Assembly: GCA_034004165.1 (NCBI GenBank)
Contig: JAVEXI010000003.1
Span: 1 to 64,000 of the forward strand
Length of the DNA: 64,000 nucleotides
From: Gudongella sp034004165
GTDB taxonomy: Bacteria; Bacillota; Clostridia; Tissierellales; Tissierellaceae
Reading direction: 5' to 3'
The stretch's first letter is position 1. The number at the start of each line of letters is the position of its first letter. Positions 36,211-45,026 of the stretch are shown here, piece after piece. The translations under genes were made by a program, and so were the position numbers. The notes beneath the pieces are model-generated. The model was given only the letters and a program-made list of their open reading frames with translations, did not search any database and had not been told where the DNA came from.

Positions 36211-37518
36211 CTATTCTAAATCCGACAAATTATAGCAGTCTTTGTTGCCAAACACGTCGATAATCTCAATTTCAAAGTTTGAATCGTCCAGATTATCGCT
36301 CTTAATAAAGATTTCACCTGGTATATTCGGGCGGAAAAACACTTCAGTTATTTCTCTTGTCTCTTCAGTCTTAATGATTGATATCTGCTCTATGAATAAC
36401 AAGTAATCATCGGCTATTATCGCATTGGGATTAAACCCACTCGCAATTATCTGTCTAATATAATCAGCTTTAGGAATATAACTATCAATCTTTATTACGA
36501 TAAAATCTTCTTCTCTTTTTATAGTGAAACCGATATCTAACCTTTCATTATTAGGGCTTTGTTTATAACTAAATAATCTAAAGCCTTTCGAAATATCAAA
36601 GATTCTCTGTGATACAGTTGACTGGCTTGTTGTGCTGGAATCAGATCCAATAAACCTTCTCTTTAATTTTATAGCTGCTTCTGCCGTAGTTCCACTACCC
36701 AAAAAAAAGTCAGCTACAATTGAATCTGCATTGGTAGAAACTTCAATAATCCTATTTAAAAGCTTCAATGGTTTCTGTGTTTCGTAGCCAGTTCTTTCAC
36801 TTGAAGTACGTCCAACCATATCAATTGACCATACATCTTTCAAATTGACCAGAGTATACCATCCTTTTTCATCTTTGTATTCTTTTACACCTTTAAATCT
36901 GTATTGTGCTAACCCACGATTGTATGATTTCTCCTTTAAAGGACTGAAAATATATTTAGAAGTCTTAGTGTATACTAAAATGTTATCATGTTTTCTGGAA
37001 TAACTTCGCCTTCCAGTTCCTCCAGATTTATATGCCCAGATTATTTCATTTAAGAATCTTTCTTTACCAAATATATCATCTAGAATTAACCTGAAATAGT
37101 GAGATGTTCTGTAATCAATATGGATGTAGAGGCTACCCCGCTCAGACAACAATCTATGCATCAGAAAAAGTCTTTTAGTCATAAATAGAAGGTAGTCGTA
37201 CAGGCTCTCCCATTTGTCATCATATGCTCTGGTCTTTACAGTCAGTTTTTGCCCGTTAGCAGTCAGCTTTATATTCCTTTTATAATTATCCTTTGTAAAA
37301 AAAGGCGGATCTATATAAATGAGATCCAATTTCCCTTCAAATCCATCAGCTAGAAGAAAAGACATGGCATCCATATTGTCACAAAAGAAAAAGCTATCAA
37401 AAGCCCACTCTTTGTTGACCGTACAAGATAAAGAAGATTTATCAAAACCACTAGGGATATTTGAAACCGCAGATTTTGCTTCTTCTATGACTTTATTTAA
37501 CATCTCAATTTCTTTCAA
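36211..37518 (-). CDS. Solitary site-specific DNA methyltransferase (beta-class, N6A/N4C type)
   Basis: 435 residues from a TTG at 37518 preceded by GAGGTG. Catalytic motif IV is LIYIDPPFF near residue 75 and the AdoMet motif I is VADFFLGSGTTAEAAI near residue 280; this order is that of beta-class enzymes, as in Type III Mod subunits and some Type II enzymes. About 100 residues follow the catalytic core. No restriction endonuclease or specificity gene is beside it, so it looks like an orphan methylase. The recognition sequence cannot be predicted. Confidence 0.87.
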   Translation of the reverse strand: MKEIEMLNKVIEEAKSAVSNIPSGFDKSSLSCTVNKEWAFDSFFFCDNMDAMSFLLADGFEGKLDLIYIDPPFFTKDNYKRNIKLTANGQKLTVKTRAYDDKWESLYDYLLFMTKRLFLMHRLLSERGSLYIHIDYRTSHYFRLILDDIFGKERFLNEIIWAYKSGGTGRRSYSRKHDNILVYTKTSKYIFSPLKEKSYNRGLAQYRFKGVKEYKDEKGWYTLVNLKDVWSIDMVGRTSSERTGYETQKPLKLLNRIIEVSTNADSIVADFFLGSGTTAEAAIKLKRRFIGSDSSTTSQSTVSQRIFDISKGFRLFSYKQSPNNERLDIGFTIKREEDFIVIKIDSYIPKADYIRQIIASGFNPNAIIADDYLLFIEQISIIKTEETREITEVFFRPNIPGEIFIKSDNLDDSNFEIEIIDVFGNKDCYNLSDLE

Positions 37519-37555
37519 GCTTTCACCTCATTCTGCCATTTAGTAGTTGGGTGTG

Positions 37556-38032
37556 TTACGCATCAAGATTAATGTGGCAGTAGCCACCGGGGTTCTTCTT
37601 AAGGTAATCCTGATGGTATTCTTCAGCAGGAAAATAATATGAAAGAGGAACAACTTCGGTTACTATCTTTGACTTATGTTTTTTCTGTTCCTCTTCCATA
37701 ACGGCAACTGCAATTTCATAATCTGCTTCATCTACATAATAGATTCCTGTCCTGTACTGAGTTCCAAAGTCTCCACCTTGTCTGTTTAGCAACGTTGGAT
37801 CTATTATATTAAAATATTTTCTCAATATTTCTTCAAGTTGTATTACTTCTTCATCGTATTGAATAAATACGGTTTCTGCATGTCCGGTAGTACCTGTACA
37901 AACCGATCTGTAATCAGGTTCTTTCGTTTTTCCATTAGCATAACCCGTTTCAGTTTTTAAAACACCCTCTATTCGTGAAAAGTACTCTTGAACTCCCCAG
38001 AAACAACCTCCAGCAAGATATATTTCTTTCAC
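37556..38032 (-). CDS. msrA: Peptide methionine-S-sulfoxide reductase
   Basis: 158 residues from a GTG at 38032 with AGGAGG upstream. The catalytic motif AGGCFWGVQE places the nucleophilic Cys at residue 10, and a second Cys in GGYCHINLDA near the C terminus can act as resolving residue. It repairs oxidised methionine. Some clostridial MsrA enzymes use selenocysteine at the catalytic site; this one has Cys. The Sec glutaredoxin at 53335-53565 is a possible reductant. Confidence 0.94.
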   Translation of the reverse strand: MKEIYLAGGCFWGVQEYFSRIEGVLKTETGYANGKTKEPDYRSVCTGTTGHAETVFIQYDEEVIQLEEILRKYFNIIDPTLLNRQGGDFGTQYRTGIYYVDEADYEIAVAVMEEEQKKHKSKIVTEVVPLSYYFPAEEYHQDYLKKNPGGYCHINLDA

Positions 38033-38070
38033 AATTATTCCTCCTATATAGTAGTACAACAAATTATAAA

Positions 38071-38101
38071 AGAAATAACAGGGATTCCCCTGTTATTTCT
38101 T
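38071..38101 (-). terminator. Terminator after the ferritin-like gene
   Basis: AGAAATAACAGGG GATT CCCTGTTATTTCT, a 13-bp stem directly after the stop codon at 38104, followed by a T-rich stretch on the minus strand. Confidence 0.85.
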
Positions 38102-38103
38102 AA

Positions 38104-38595
38104 TTAAAATGGAGCAAAGCTTTGCTCATCCCACCAGTCTTGTCGATACAGGTCGTATTGCTTTGAGAATTGCTCTAAATGCACATTCTCCCATTTGATA
38201 AGTATGTCGAATAGTTCTTCTGCAGCCTTAATCTTTGTGTTTTCTTTAGCTTTGGTATAAAATTCGATAGCGTCTTTTTCCATCTGAATCCCTATGCTGA
38301 AAACTGTCATAGCTAGTGAAGTCAGACTCTTATCGAACTTATCCCATTTGTAAATTCCTGGTGACGGTGGCCCTTCTTTTAGTGCCAGCTCAATATCTTC
38401 TTCTGGAGATTCTTTAATTTTGTTGAATAATTCCCTTAAGAATTCAATATGCTTCAGCTCTTCATTCGCTAGTTCCATAAGAGCCTCTCTGCTGCCTCCT
38501 GTACCTGCCTGACTTGCTGCAAGCTTGTAGAACTCATAACCTTCGACTTCATTTAACATAGCTTGCTTAATCACATCAAGTTCATCTTTATACAT
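38104..38595 (-). CDS. Rubrerythrin-like ferritin-family protein
   Basis: 163 residues forming a four-helix diiron protein. Iron ligands are recognisable in the repeated ExxH/E patterns: NEVEGYEFYK, ANEELKHIEFL, QMEKDAIEFY and WENVHLEQF. The rubredoxin domain of true rubrerythrin is missing. Such proteins remove peroxide or handle iron in anaerobes. A second, distinct member lies at 62587-63060. Electron donor unknown. Confidence 0.85.
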   Translation of the reverse strand: MYKDELDVIKQAMLNEVEGYEFYKLAASQAGTGGSREALMELANEELKHIEFLRELFNKIKESPEEDIELALKEGPPSPGIYKWDKFDKSLTSLAMTVFSIGIQMEKDAIEFYTKAKENTKIKAAEELFDILIKWENVHLEQFSKQYDLYRQDWWDEQSFAPF

Positions 38596-38675
38596 AGAAT
38601 CACCCTTTCAATAATTCTTTCCTGTATTATTTACCCAAAACAAATTTTTATCCACTTATTTTAGCAAATTAGTGG

Positions 38676-40022
38676 CTATTGAATCTGGAACTCCAGTATT
38701 TTAGTTTTAATATCCTTTCTGCTTGCTAGCCAACCATCGTAATCGTTGATAGGTCCTATTAAATTTAGCAAATAATTTTCAAGGTTTTGCACAGCAACAA
38801 GGTTAATAAAGTCAATGCTGGCTTCTTTTTCGAAAGACTCATATATATATTCCAGCAGTTGCACTTCCATTTCAGTTTTTTCATCATGAGAAAGTCTCAT
38901 TCCATCCATACTGTGGCTAATTATCTCAAGATACCCAGATCTAAGATAGTGAATAAACCCTTCAAAATCTTGAGTTTTTGTACCTTCTTCGATATCAAAA
39001 ATGATTTTAAAGAACAAATTCCACCTAAAATCTTTATTGATTACCTGAAGTATACTGGAGCCAATCTTCTTTGAAAAATCATCATTATATACAAATTCTC
39101 TGTCAAAGTCTATAAAGTCGTTAAAGTCCATATTTTTGCTTCCAATTTCATTTAGTCTGTTTATAATCCTAAGAAAACTTTCCCCATAATTCCCGTTGTC
39201 ATTTTCGGTTCTAGAAAAGATAAAGTCTACTATTACATCACTGGATTTCTTGAAATCTAATACAAAACCAACTTCTTGTCTAACTTTAACAATATAGATA
39301 TCATGTATTGTCTTTGAAATCAGATTCTTGATCTGTGTATTTTTAGATGGAGTTGAACTGGCATCCATACTGCTAAGGTGATTATAAATAAGCATAAGCT
39401 GTCTGTCTATCATCGTTAGGTTGTCTTTAATCGATGACATTATGTCTCTAAAAAAGTCTTCAGTCAGCATATAATTAAAGTTCTTATAAAGTACTCTATG
39501 ATCTATATCTCCCCAGAATACATTAACCATAGACTTAATCTGAAGCTCAAAATTTACTGTTACACCGTCTTTACGGTACCTACCATCGATCTTATAAATC
39601 TCAAATCCATTCTTTTGAATTTGCGGTTGTTTTTCATCTAAGTTCAATGAAATACTTTCATTGAGAACATTTGAATAATATCCATCTTCCTGCTGATTGT
39701 TAAACAGTCTGAGTATATCTTGATAGATTTTAGATTCATCCTCAATGAATCTACACTCTATTCTGAATCCTATAAGATCTGATAGATCTTCCACTAAGTC
39801 TTCAGGAGTATCGTATTTCATATAAAAATTATGCCTCAAAATTTTTTCTTTCAGACTTTCTGATGATTTAATTCTGTAATTGACATTTAAAAAATGATCT
39901 TTGATAAACAGGCTGTCATTAAAGAACTTTTCTAATTCTCCAGCAACTTTATTAAGTTCTTCAGATTTTGAATCGATAATATCCAAAGTTTGCTCAATAA
40001 AATCAAATAATTCTAACTTCAT
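38676..40022 (-). CDS. Divergent RelA/SpoT-fold protein
   Basis: 448 residues from ATG 40022 (GGAGG at 6 nt). The N-terminal ~230 residues resemble a (p)ppGpp synthetase domain: RIKSSESLKEKI, LSDLIGFRIECRF and VNFELQIKSMVNVFWGDIDH correspond to the K-S-K, D-IAGxR and ExQIRT..H elements. The G-loop region (normally YxSLH) reads NGFEIYKIDG, so substrate binding may differ. There is no HD hydrolase domain, and the C-terminal ~220 residues match nothing I know. It may be a small-alarmone-type enzyme or an inactive relative. Confidence 0.72.
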   Translation of the reverse strand: MKLELFDFIEQTLDIIDSKSEELNKVAGELEKFFNDSLFIKDHFLNVNYRIKSSESLKEKILRHNFYMKYDTPEDLVEDLSDLIGFRIECRFIEDESKIYQDILRLFNNQQEDGYYSNVLNESISLNLDEKQPQIQKNGFEIYKIDGRYRKDGVTVNFELQIKSMVNVFWGDIDHRVLYKNFNYMLTEDFFRDIMSSIKDNLTMIDRQLMLIYNHLSSMDASSTPSKNTQIKNLISKTIHDIYIVKVRQEVGFVLDFKKSSDVIVDFIFSRTENDNGNYGESFLRIINRLNEIGSKNMDFNDFIDFDREFVYNDDFSKKIGSSILQVINKDFRWNLFFKIIFDIEEGTKTQDFEGFIHYLRSGYLEIISHSMDGMRLSHDEKTEMEVQLLEYIYESFEKEASIDFINLVAVQNLENYLLNLIGPINDYDGWLASRKDIKTKILEFQIQ

Positions 40023-40084
40023 CTCTAACCTCCACTTAAGATCTAAGATGATTATAGCATAATTGTCTAGATTTAGACACAAAT

Positions 40085-40106
40085 AACCCCCGAAAAAACG
40101 GGGGCT
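40085..40106 (-). terminator. Hairpin after nqrF
   Basis: Minus strand GCCCCCG TTTTTT CGGGGG, a short GC stem with a T loop, immediately behind the nqrF stop. The T-tail is weak. Confidence 0.6.
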
Positions 40107-40110
40107 ACTT

Positions 40111-41211
40111 TTAGAATTTGTCGTAAAATACTAATTCTTCAGGCATTCCTTTTGCCGTAAGAGAGTGAATTACACTATCAATCATTGGCGCATTACCGCA
40201 CAGATAAGCCTCTTTATTGTCTCCATTTTCAAGCAGATTATCTATTGCATTGTTAACCCTGCCCTTTTCACCCGCCCAACCTTCTTCATCAGTTACTCTG
40301 GATAAAGTTGGCACAAATTTAAAGTCAAATAGAGTTTCTTCAAGTTCCCTAAAATGATCAAGCATAAATAGGTCTTTTGTAGTCTTAGCTCCGAAATAAA
40401 AAATTGCTTTTCTTTTTATGTCATTTGCCTTCATATAATCCAAGATTGAGAGTATAGGTGCAACTCCAGTACCTGTAGCGACCATAACCATCTCTCTTTC
40501 AGACTCGTTGTGATAGAAAAACTCGCCAAATGGCCCGTTAATCAAAACTTTGTCTCCAACGTCCAAATGATGATGAACATAAGTTGTGGCGACACCATCA
40601 GGTACATATCCAATTACAAGGTCGAAATAGCCAATCTCTGTTGGTGAAGAAGCTATAGAGTAAGCTCTGTATACTTCTTCCTCATTTCCTTCATATAATG
40701 GAGCTTTAAGTTGTACGTACTGACCAGGTTTAAAAGTGAATTCCTCTCCTTCAGGAAGTTTAAATCTTAATTTCTTAATTGTCCTTGTTAAGTCAGTAAT
40801 TTCAAGTACAGTCGTTTCAAATTCCTTAACGTTAAACAGTTCTTCAGGAATCCTAATCTTAATGTCTTCCTTGACTTTACACTGGCAGGACAGCCTTACA
40901 TTGTCTTTCAGTTCTTCTTCTGGTATGAATGGCAGCTCTGTTGCTAATACAGGGCCTCCACCTTCCAGTATCTGAACTTTACAATAACCACAGGTTGCCT
41001 TCCCTCCACAAGCTGAAGGAATAAATATCTTTTCAGCAGTCAGAGACTGAAGCAGAGTTGAGCCTCCTTCGATCTCATAGATTTTTTCATCGTTAATGGT
41101 AAGCTTAACTATTCCATAATTATTAATTGTCCTGTCTGCAATAGTTAATAGTACTGCAAACACTGCAGATATTACTGTTATAAATGCTGTTGAGAGAACT
41201 ATATTTTCCAT
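40111..41211 (-). CDS. nqrF: Na+-translocating NADH:quinone reductase subunit F
   Basis: 366 residues. One N-terminal membrane helix, a plant-type [2Fe-2S] domain with CGGKATCGYC and a fourth Cys in LSCQCKV, an FAD-binding domain (RAYSIASSP) and an NADH-binding domain (MVATGTGVAPILSIL, AYLCGNAPM). This is the entry point for NADH electrons in Na+-NQR and is not found in Rnf complexes. It is somewhat shorter than the usual ~407 residues. Last gene of the nqrBCDEF operon. Confidence 0.93.
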   Translation of the reverse strand: MENIVLSTAFITVISAVFAVLLTIADRTINNYGIVKLTINDEKIYEIEGGSTLLQSLTAEKIFIPSACGGKATCGYCKVQILEGGGPVLATELPFIPEEELKDNVRLSCQCKVKEDIKIRIPEELFNVKEFETTVLEITDLTRTIKKLRFKLPEGEEFTFKPGQYVQLKAPLYEGNEEEVYRAYSIASSPTEIGYFDLVIGYVPDGVATTYVHHHLDVGDKVLINGPFGEFFYHNESEREMVMVATGTGVAPILSILDYMKANDIKRKAIFYFGAKTTKDLFMLDHFRELEETLFDFKFVPTLSRVTDEEGWAGEKGRVNNAIDNLLENGDNKEAYLCGNAPMIDSVIHSLTAKGMPEELVFYDKF

Positions 41212-41223
41212 CTATGTCCCCCC

Positions 41224-41814
41224 TTAAGAAATTTGTACAATCCCTGAAAAACCGATAAAGGCCAAAGCCATGATTCCGGTTACAATCAGAGTGATACCAG
41301 GTCCTTCAAGACCTTTGGGCACATTAGCTTTCTTAAGTCTTTGCCTAATTCCTGCAAGAGATACTATAGCCATTGTCCATCCAATGCCAGAACCTACTGC
41401 AAAGCCAAATGATTGCAAGAATGTGTAATGTCTTATTATCATAAATAGGGATACCCCTAAAATCGCACAGTTTACTGTTATTAAAGGAAGGAATATTCCA
41501 AGTGCATAGTACAGATTTGGTATATACCTTTCTAATATCATTTCAATAAGCTGAACAAAAGCGGCTATACTGATAATGAACACGATAAACCTCAAAAATT
41601 CAAGATTAAAAGGAACCAGTATGTAATGATAGACAAGATAGTTTATAACAGTTGTTCCAGCTAGTACAAACGTAACTGCCTGTCCGAGTCCTAGTGAGGT
41701 GTTTATCTCTTTGGAAACAGCTACAAAAGAACACATACCCAAAAAGTTCGACAATATCATGTTATTTGTAAAGATTGCTGCAATGAATATTACCATTGGG
41801 TTTACTTCTATCAT
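41224..41814 (-). CDS. nqrE: Na+-NQR subunit E
   Basis: 196 residues, six membrane helices. NqrE/RnfA family; the Cys residues that coordinate the intramembrane iron centre are conserved in FLGMCSF and VNCAILG. Its start overlaps the nqrD stop by 4 bp. Together with NqrD it forms the pseudo-twofold core of the pump. Confidence 0.93.
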   Translation of the reverse strand: MIEVNPMVIFIAAIFTNNMILSNFLGMCSFVAVSKEINTSLGLGQAVTFVLAGTTVINYLVYHYILVPFNLEFLRFIVFIISIAAFVQLIEMILERYIPNLYYALGIFLPLITVNCAILGVSLFMIIRHYTFLQSFGFAVGSGIGWTMAIVSLAGIRQRLKKANVPKGLEGPGITLIVTGIMALAFIGFSGIVQIS

Positions 41815-42431
41815 GACCCGGTCACCTCCTTGGTTTTCTTATCCTGAATTGTATGAGTAATCCAAATAACTATAGCCAAAAGGAAAAATGCACTTGGTGG
41901 CATTATCATTATGGTCCATGAAGTCCACCAGTCTCCAAGAATCTTTATTCCGAACAGAGTGCCAAATCCCATTAACTCTCTGAAGAAAGCTATAAAAATC
42001 AAAACTCCTGTATAGCCAAGACCATTTGCAATACCATCTAGAAACGACGGAATTGGTTTGTTCTTTTGAGCATAAGCCTCAGCACGACCCATGATAATAC
42101 AGTTTGTAATTATCAAACCGACATATGGTCCCAGCGCTTTGCTCAATTCTGGCATATAAGCTTTTAAGTAAATATCGACCATAATTACGTAAGCGGCAAT
42201 TATTAGTACCTGAACCATCATTCTGATGTGCTTGGGAGTATACTCTCTCAATGCAGAGATAGTAAATGATGAAAGTCCGGTTACAAAAGTCAAGCCAATA
42301 CCCATTACCAGAGAATTCAGCATAAGGTTAGTTACCGCTAGCGCAGAGCAAATTCCAATCAGTTGTCTGAAAACAGGGTTGTCTACCCAGATGCCCATTG
42401 CAAAAATATTTTTTGCCGTCTGCTTTGCCAT
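41811..42431 (-). CDS. nqrD: Na+-NQR subunit D
   Basis: 206 residues, six membrane helices. NqrD/RnfE family with Cys in GICSALAVTN and TNCIIMGRAEAYA, the partners of the NqrE cysteines in the iron site. GGGGGAC precedes ATG 42431, three bases after the nqrC stop. Confidence 0.93.
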   Translation of the reverse strand: MAKQTAKNIFAMGIWVDNPVFRQLIGICSALAVTNLMLNSLVMGIGLTFVTGLSSFTISALREYTPKHIRMMVQVLIIAAYVIMVDIYLKAYMPELSKALGPYVGLIITNCIIMGRAEAYAQKNKPIPSFLDGIANGLGYTGVLIFIAFFRELMGFGTLFGIKILGDWWTSWTIMIMPPSAFFLLAIVIWITHTIQDKKTKEVTGS

Positions 42432-42434
42432 GGC

Positions 42435-43028
42435 TTAGTCCCCCTTTCTCTCAGCTAAAAAAGTTTGGATATCTTCGTTAAGCAGTTTTGAGACAGATTT
42501 TGAAGTCAGCGTCGCACCAGTTACGGCATCTGTGTTACCTCCAGGTGCAGGTCTATAAATTATGTAGTTTCCTTGAGTAGATCCAGAAACATCAAGGTTT
42601 CTAAACTGTCCCAAAAACTCTTCATCTCCAATTCTTCCTCCAAGCCCTGGAGTTTCGTTCTGATCGGTGATTGCAAGCCCTAGGAGAGTATTGTAATCTT
42701 CAGATATCCCGACGTACATTTCTATTCCGCCCCAAAGTCCTGGTCCACTTGCAGGGAATGCATATCCCATAATCTGACCACCTTCTGTATAGGTGAATAA
42801 ATCTCCGTCTCTAGTTATTTTATCTGAGAAGAGTTTATTTATGGATTCTATACTTGCAGAATTGTCATAAGGTATATCGAACACGTATAGAATCTTCTTC
42901 TGCAATTCTAGCGCAAGGTTCTGCTCTACCTTTTCAGCTGTTCCAAATTCCATAAACGCTAATATGAAAGTGAATATCGCAGTAAGTAATGACATGAAAA
43001 GTATAGGATAAAAGAATGACTTTTTCAT
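42435..43028 (-). CDS. nqrC: Na+-NQR subunit C
   Basis: 197 residues: one membrane helix and an exported FMN-binding domain. The flavinylation motif DAVTGATLTSKSV places covalent FMN on the Thr of TGAT, and ETPGLGG is conserved. It is shorter than the ~257-residue Vibrio protein. Start overlaps the nqrB stop by 4 bp. A flavin transferase (ApbE) is needed and not seen in the window. Confidence 0.92.
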   Translation of the reverse strand: MKKSFFYPILFMSLLTAIFTFILAFMEFGTAEKVEQNLALELQKKILYVFDIPYDNSASIESINKLFSDKITRDGDLFTYTEGGQIMGYAFPASGPGLWGGIEMYVGISEDYNTLLGLAITDQNETPGLGGRIGDEEFLGQFRNLDVSGSTQGNYIIYRPAPGGNTDAVTGATLTSKSVSKLLNEDIQTFLAERKGD

Positions 43029-44008
43029 GCTGTCACCTCTTTCTTTTCTTGAAGCTTTTCTTTCTTGCTTTTCTTATAGGCATTGATTATCTCATCGATG
43101 ATTGGCGCAAACATGTTCCCAATGAGAACGGCAAACATCACTCCGCCTGCAAAAAGCGCAAAACCTCTTATGATAACTGTCACAATACCTATTATAACCC
43201 CGTATATCCAACGCCCTTCCTTAGTCTTTGGTGATGATATTGGGTCAGTAGCCATAAATACAGTACCAAATAGCAACCCTCCTGCCAGAAGTCCCCAGGC
43301 TGGATTTGGCACTTGCTGAATGCCCATTGCATATAAAACAGTGCTTAGCCCCAGAAAACCTATCAGGCAACCACCCATAGTTTCCCAAGAAGCAACTTTT
43401 TTGTATATGAGATAAGCACCCGCCAAAACAATAAGAACTGCACTTGTTTCTCCGATGGATCCTGTCACATTCCCAAAGATAAGATTTCCAATGGACTGCA
43501 TTGCACCACTATCTCTGTACGCAAGCATTGGCGTCGCCTGGGACACCATTTCTATACCCTCATTAAGATATGTAGCAAAGCCACCTGGAAAACCAGTAGA
43601 GACTTTTGACCAATGTATAGTTAGAGGTTCAGGAAAAGAGACATAAATAAAAGCCCTACCCACAAGAGCAGGATTGAATATGTTTCTGCCAAATCCTCCA
43701 AACACCATTTTACCAAAGAACACACCAAAAATAATCCCTATAGCAGCTATCCAATAAGGAGTAGTTGGTGGGAGTGTCATGGTAAAAAGTATACAAGTTA
43801 CAAATATCGCCTCTGATATCTTCTTTTTGTTTTTCCTCTCGAAAATATATTCAGTTCCTATTCCAAAGACATGAACGACTAAAAACAACAATAATACCCG
43901 TAAACCAAAAAAGTATGTAGCCGCGACAACGATGGGAATCAGTGAAACAACTACCGTTCTCATCATCTTCTGCTTAGTGAAATATTTACTTAATAAACCG
44001 GAAAACAA
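43025..44008 (-). CDS. nqrB: Na+-NQR subunit B, short form
   Basis: 327 residues from a TTG at 44008 with an unusually strong ribosome site (GGAGGTGATC, 7-nt spacing). Membrane protein with GRNIFNPALVGRAF and the covalent FMN site GSIGETS typical of NqrB. It is about 85 residues shorter than the usual ~410; the missing part is the N-terminal region that contacts NqrA in known structures. There is no nqrA before it, only a 200-bp gap. It opens the operon. Confidence 0.92.
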   Translation of the reverse strand: MFSGLLSKYFTKQKMMRTVVVSLIPIVVAATYFFGLRVLLLFLVVHVFGIGTEYIFERKNKKKISEAIFVTCILFTMTLPPTTPYWIAAIGIIFGVFFGKMVFGGFGRNIFNPALVGRAFIYVSFPEPLTIHWSKVSTGFPGGFATYLNEGIEMVSQATPMLAYRDSGAMQSIGNLIFGNVTGSIGETSAVLIVLAGAYLIYKKVASWETMGGCLIGFLGLSTVLYAMGIQQVPNPAWGLLAGGLLFGTVFMATDPISSPKTKEGRWIYGVIIGIVTVIIRGFALFAGGVMFAVLIGNMFAPIIDEIINAYKKSKKEKLQEKKEVTA

Positions 44009-44129
44009 AAGATCACCTCCGTTGTAATAATGTTATGATACCATACACTATTAATACCACAAATTCTCCCATTTATTCAATAGACCTTAGGTCCTTCAAA
44101 TTGAATTTATTCTATTTAACTATTGTCAC

Positions 44130-44206
44130 AAATAATTAAAAAGACCTCAACAAGGCCATTCATCAATATAATTGACGATTTAAAACAGCCTTTGTCAAGA
44201 TCTCAA
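44130..44206 (-). terminator. Probable terminator of the parvulin gene
   Basis: Minus strand GATCTTGACAAAGGC and GCCTTGTTGAGGTC can pair around a ~35-nt loop, followed by TTTTT. The gap 44009-44210 otherwise holds the nqrB promoter region; no ORF is seen there. Confidence 0.5.
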
Positions 44207-44210
44207 AATA

Positions 44211-44957
44211 TTATTTAATTTCTACAGAATAAATTCCTTTGAGTTCATTGATTTTATCTGTATAGTTCTTTTGCTGTTTTTTCAGCAATACCTGTTTTCT
44301 AATTTCATCTTTTGCTTCTTCAAAAGATGGTGATTTAGATTCTAACTTTTCGTCGAGTCTAATTATATGGTAACCAAACTGCGTCTTAACAGGCTCAGAT
44401 ACTGTTCCTACCTCCATATTAAATGCAGCTTCCTCAAATTCAGGTACCATCTGGCCTCTGCCAAACTCGCCAAGACTGCCTCCTACCTCGCTTGATGGAC
44501 ATTTTGAATAGTCGCGTGCAGCTTGTTCAAAATCTAGGCCATTTTTTAATTCTTGAGCTATTTCATCTGCTCTTTCAGATGTTTCAACTAGAATATGGCT
44601 CGCTTTAACTGTTTCAGGTTGGGTAAAAACTTCTGAATTCTCTTGGTAATAGTTCTTAAGTTCTTCCTCATCTGCGGTCACATCAGAAATAAGCTTGTTG
44701 AAAGCATACCCTTTAAGCAAGTTTTCTTTTGTAGCTCTTAGTACTTCTGCAAATTCCACTTCATTCTCAAAATCGTGCTCGATTGCATCAAGATATAAAA
44801 GTTCCTGATTTACAAGCTCGTCTATTACCCTATTAATTCCCTCAGGAGACTGGAAACTCATAGCCATTTCAGGCCCTATGTCGTTTAGAAATTTCACAAC
44901 ATCTCCTCTTGTTATTTCTTTCCCGTTTACTACTGCAACCGGTGTATTATCACTCAT
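44211..44957 (-). CDS. Cytosolic parvulin-type peptidyl-prolyl isomerase
   Basis: 248 residues from ATG 44957 (AAGGAG). No signal peptide. An N-terminal SurA-like chaperone part is followed by a PpiC domain: VKASHILVET, GGSLGEFGRGQMVPEFE and TQFGYHIIRLDE. It is similar to the lipoprotein PrsA at 58292-59185 but lacks its lipobox, so it acts inside the cell. It is divided from nqrB by a 200-bp gap and follows the csp gene on the same strand. Confidence 0.88.
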   Translation of the reverse strand: MSDNTPVAVVNGKEITRGDVVKFLNDIGPEMAMSFQSPEGINRVIDELVNQELLYLDAIEHDFENEVEFAEVLRATKENLLKGYAFNKLISDVTADEEELKNYYQENSEVFTQPETVKASHILVETSERADEIAQELKNGLDFEQAARDYSKCPSSEVGGSLGEFGRGQMVPEFEEAAFNMEVGTVSEPVKTQFGYHIIRLDEKLESKSPSFEEAKDEIRKQVLLKKQQKNYTDKINELKGIYSVEIK

Positions 44958-44989
44958 TGTATTTCTCCTTTTCAATATTTTATTAACAG

Positions 44990-45015
44990 AAAACCTCCCG
45001 TGTGCGGGAGGTTTT
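44990..45015 (-). terminator. Terminator of the cold-shock gene
   Basis: AAAACCTCCCG .. CGGGAGGTTTT, an 11-bp stem with a 4-nt loop, downstream of the csp stop at 45027. Confidence 0.85.
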
Positions 45016-45026
45016 GGAAGCTCTAA

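Noticed and set aside
40111..44008. Calling the operon an Rnf complex
   Set aside because: NqrF with plant-type ferredoxin, FAD and NADH domains is present, rnfB and rnfC are absent, and the gene order is B-C-D-E-F as in NQR.
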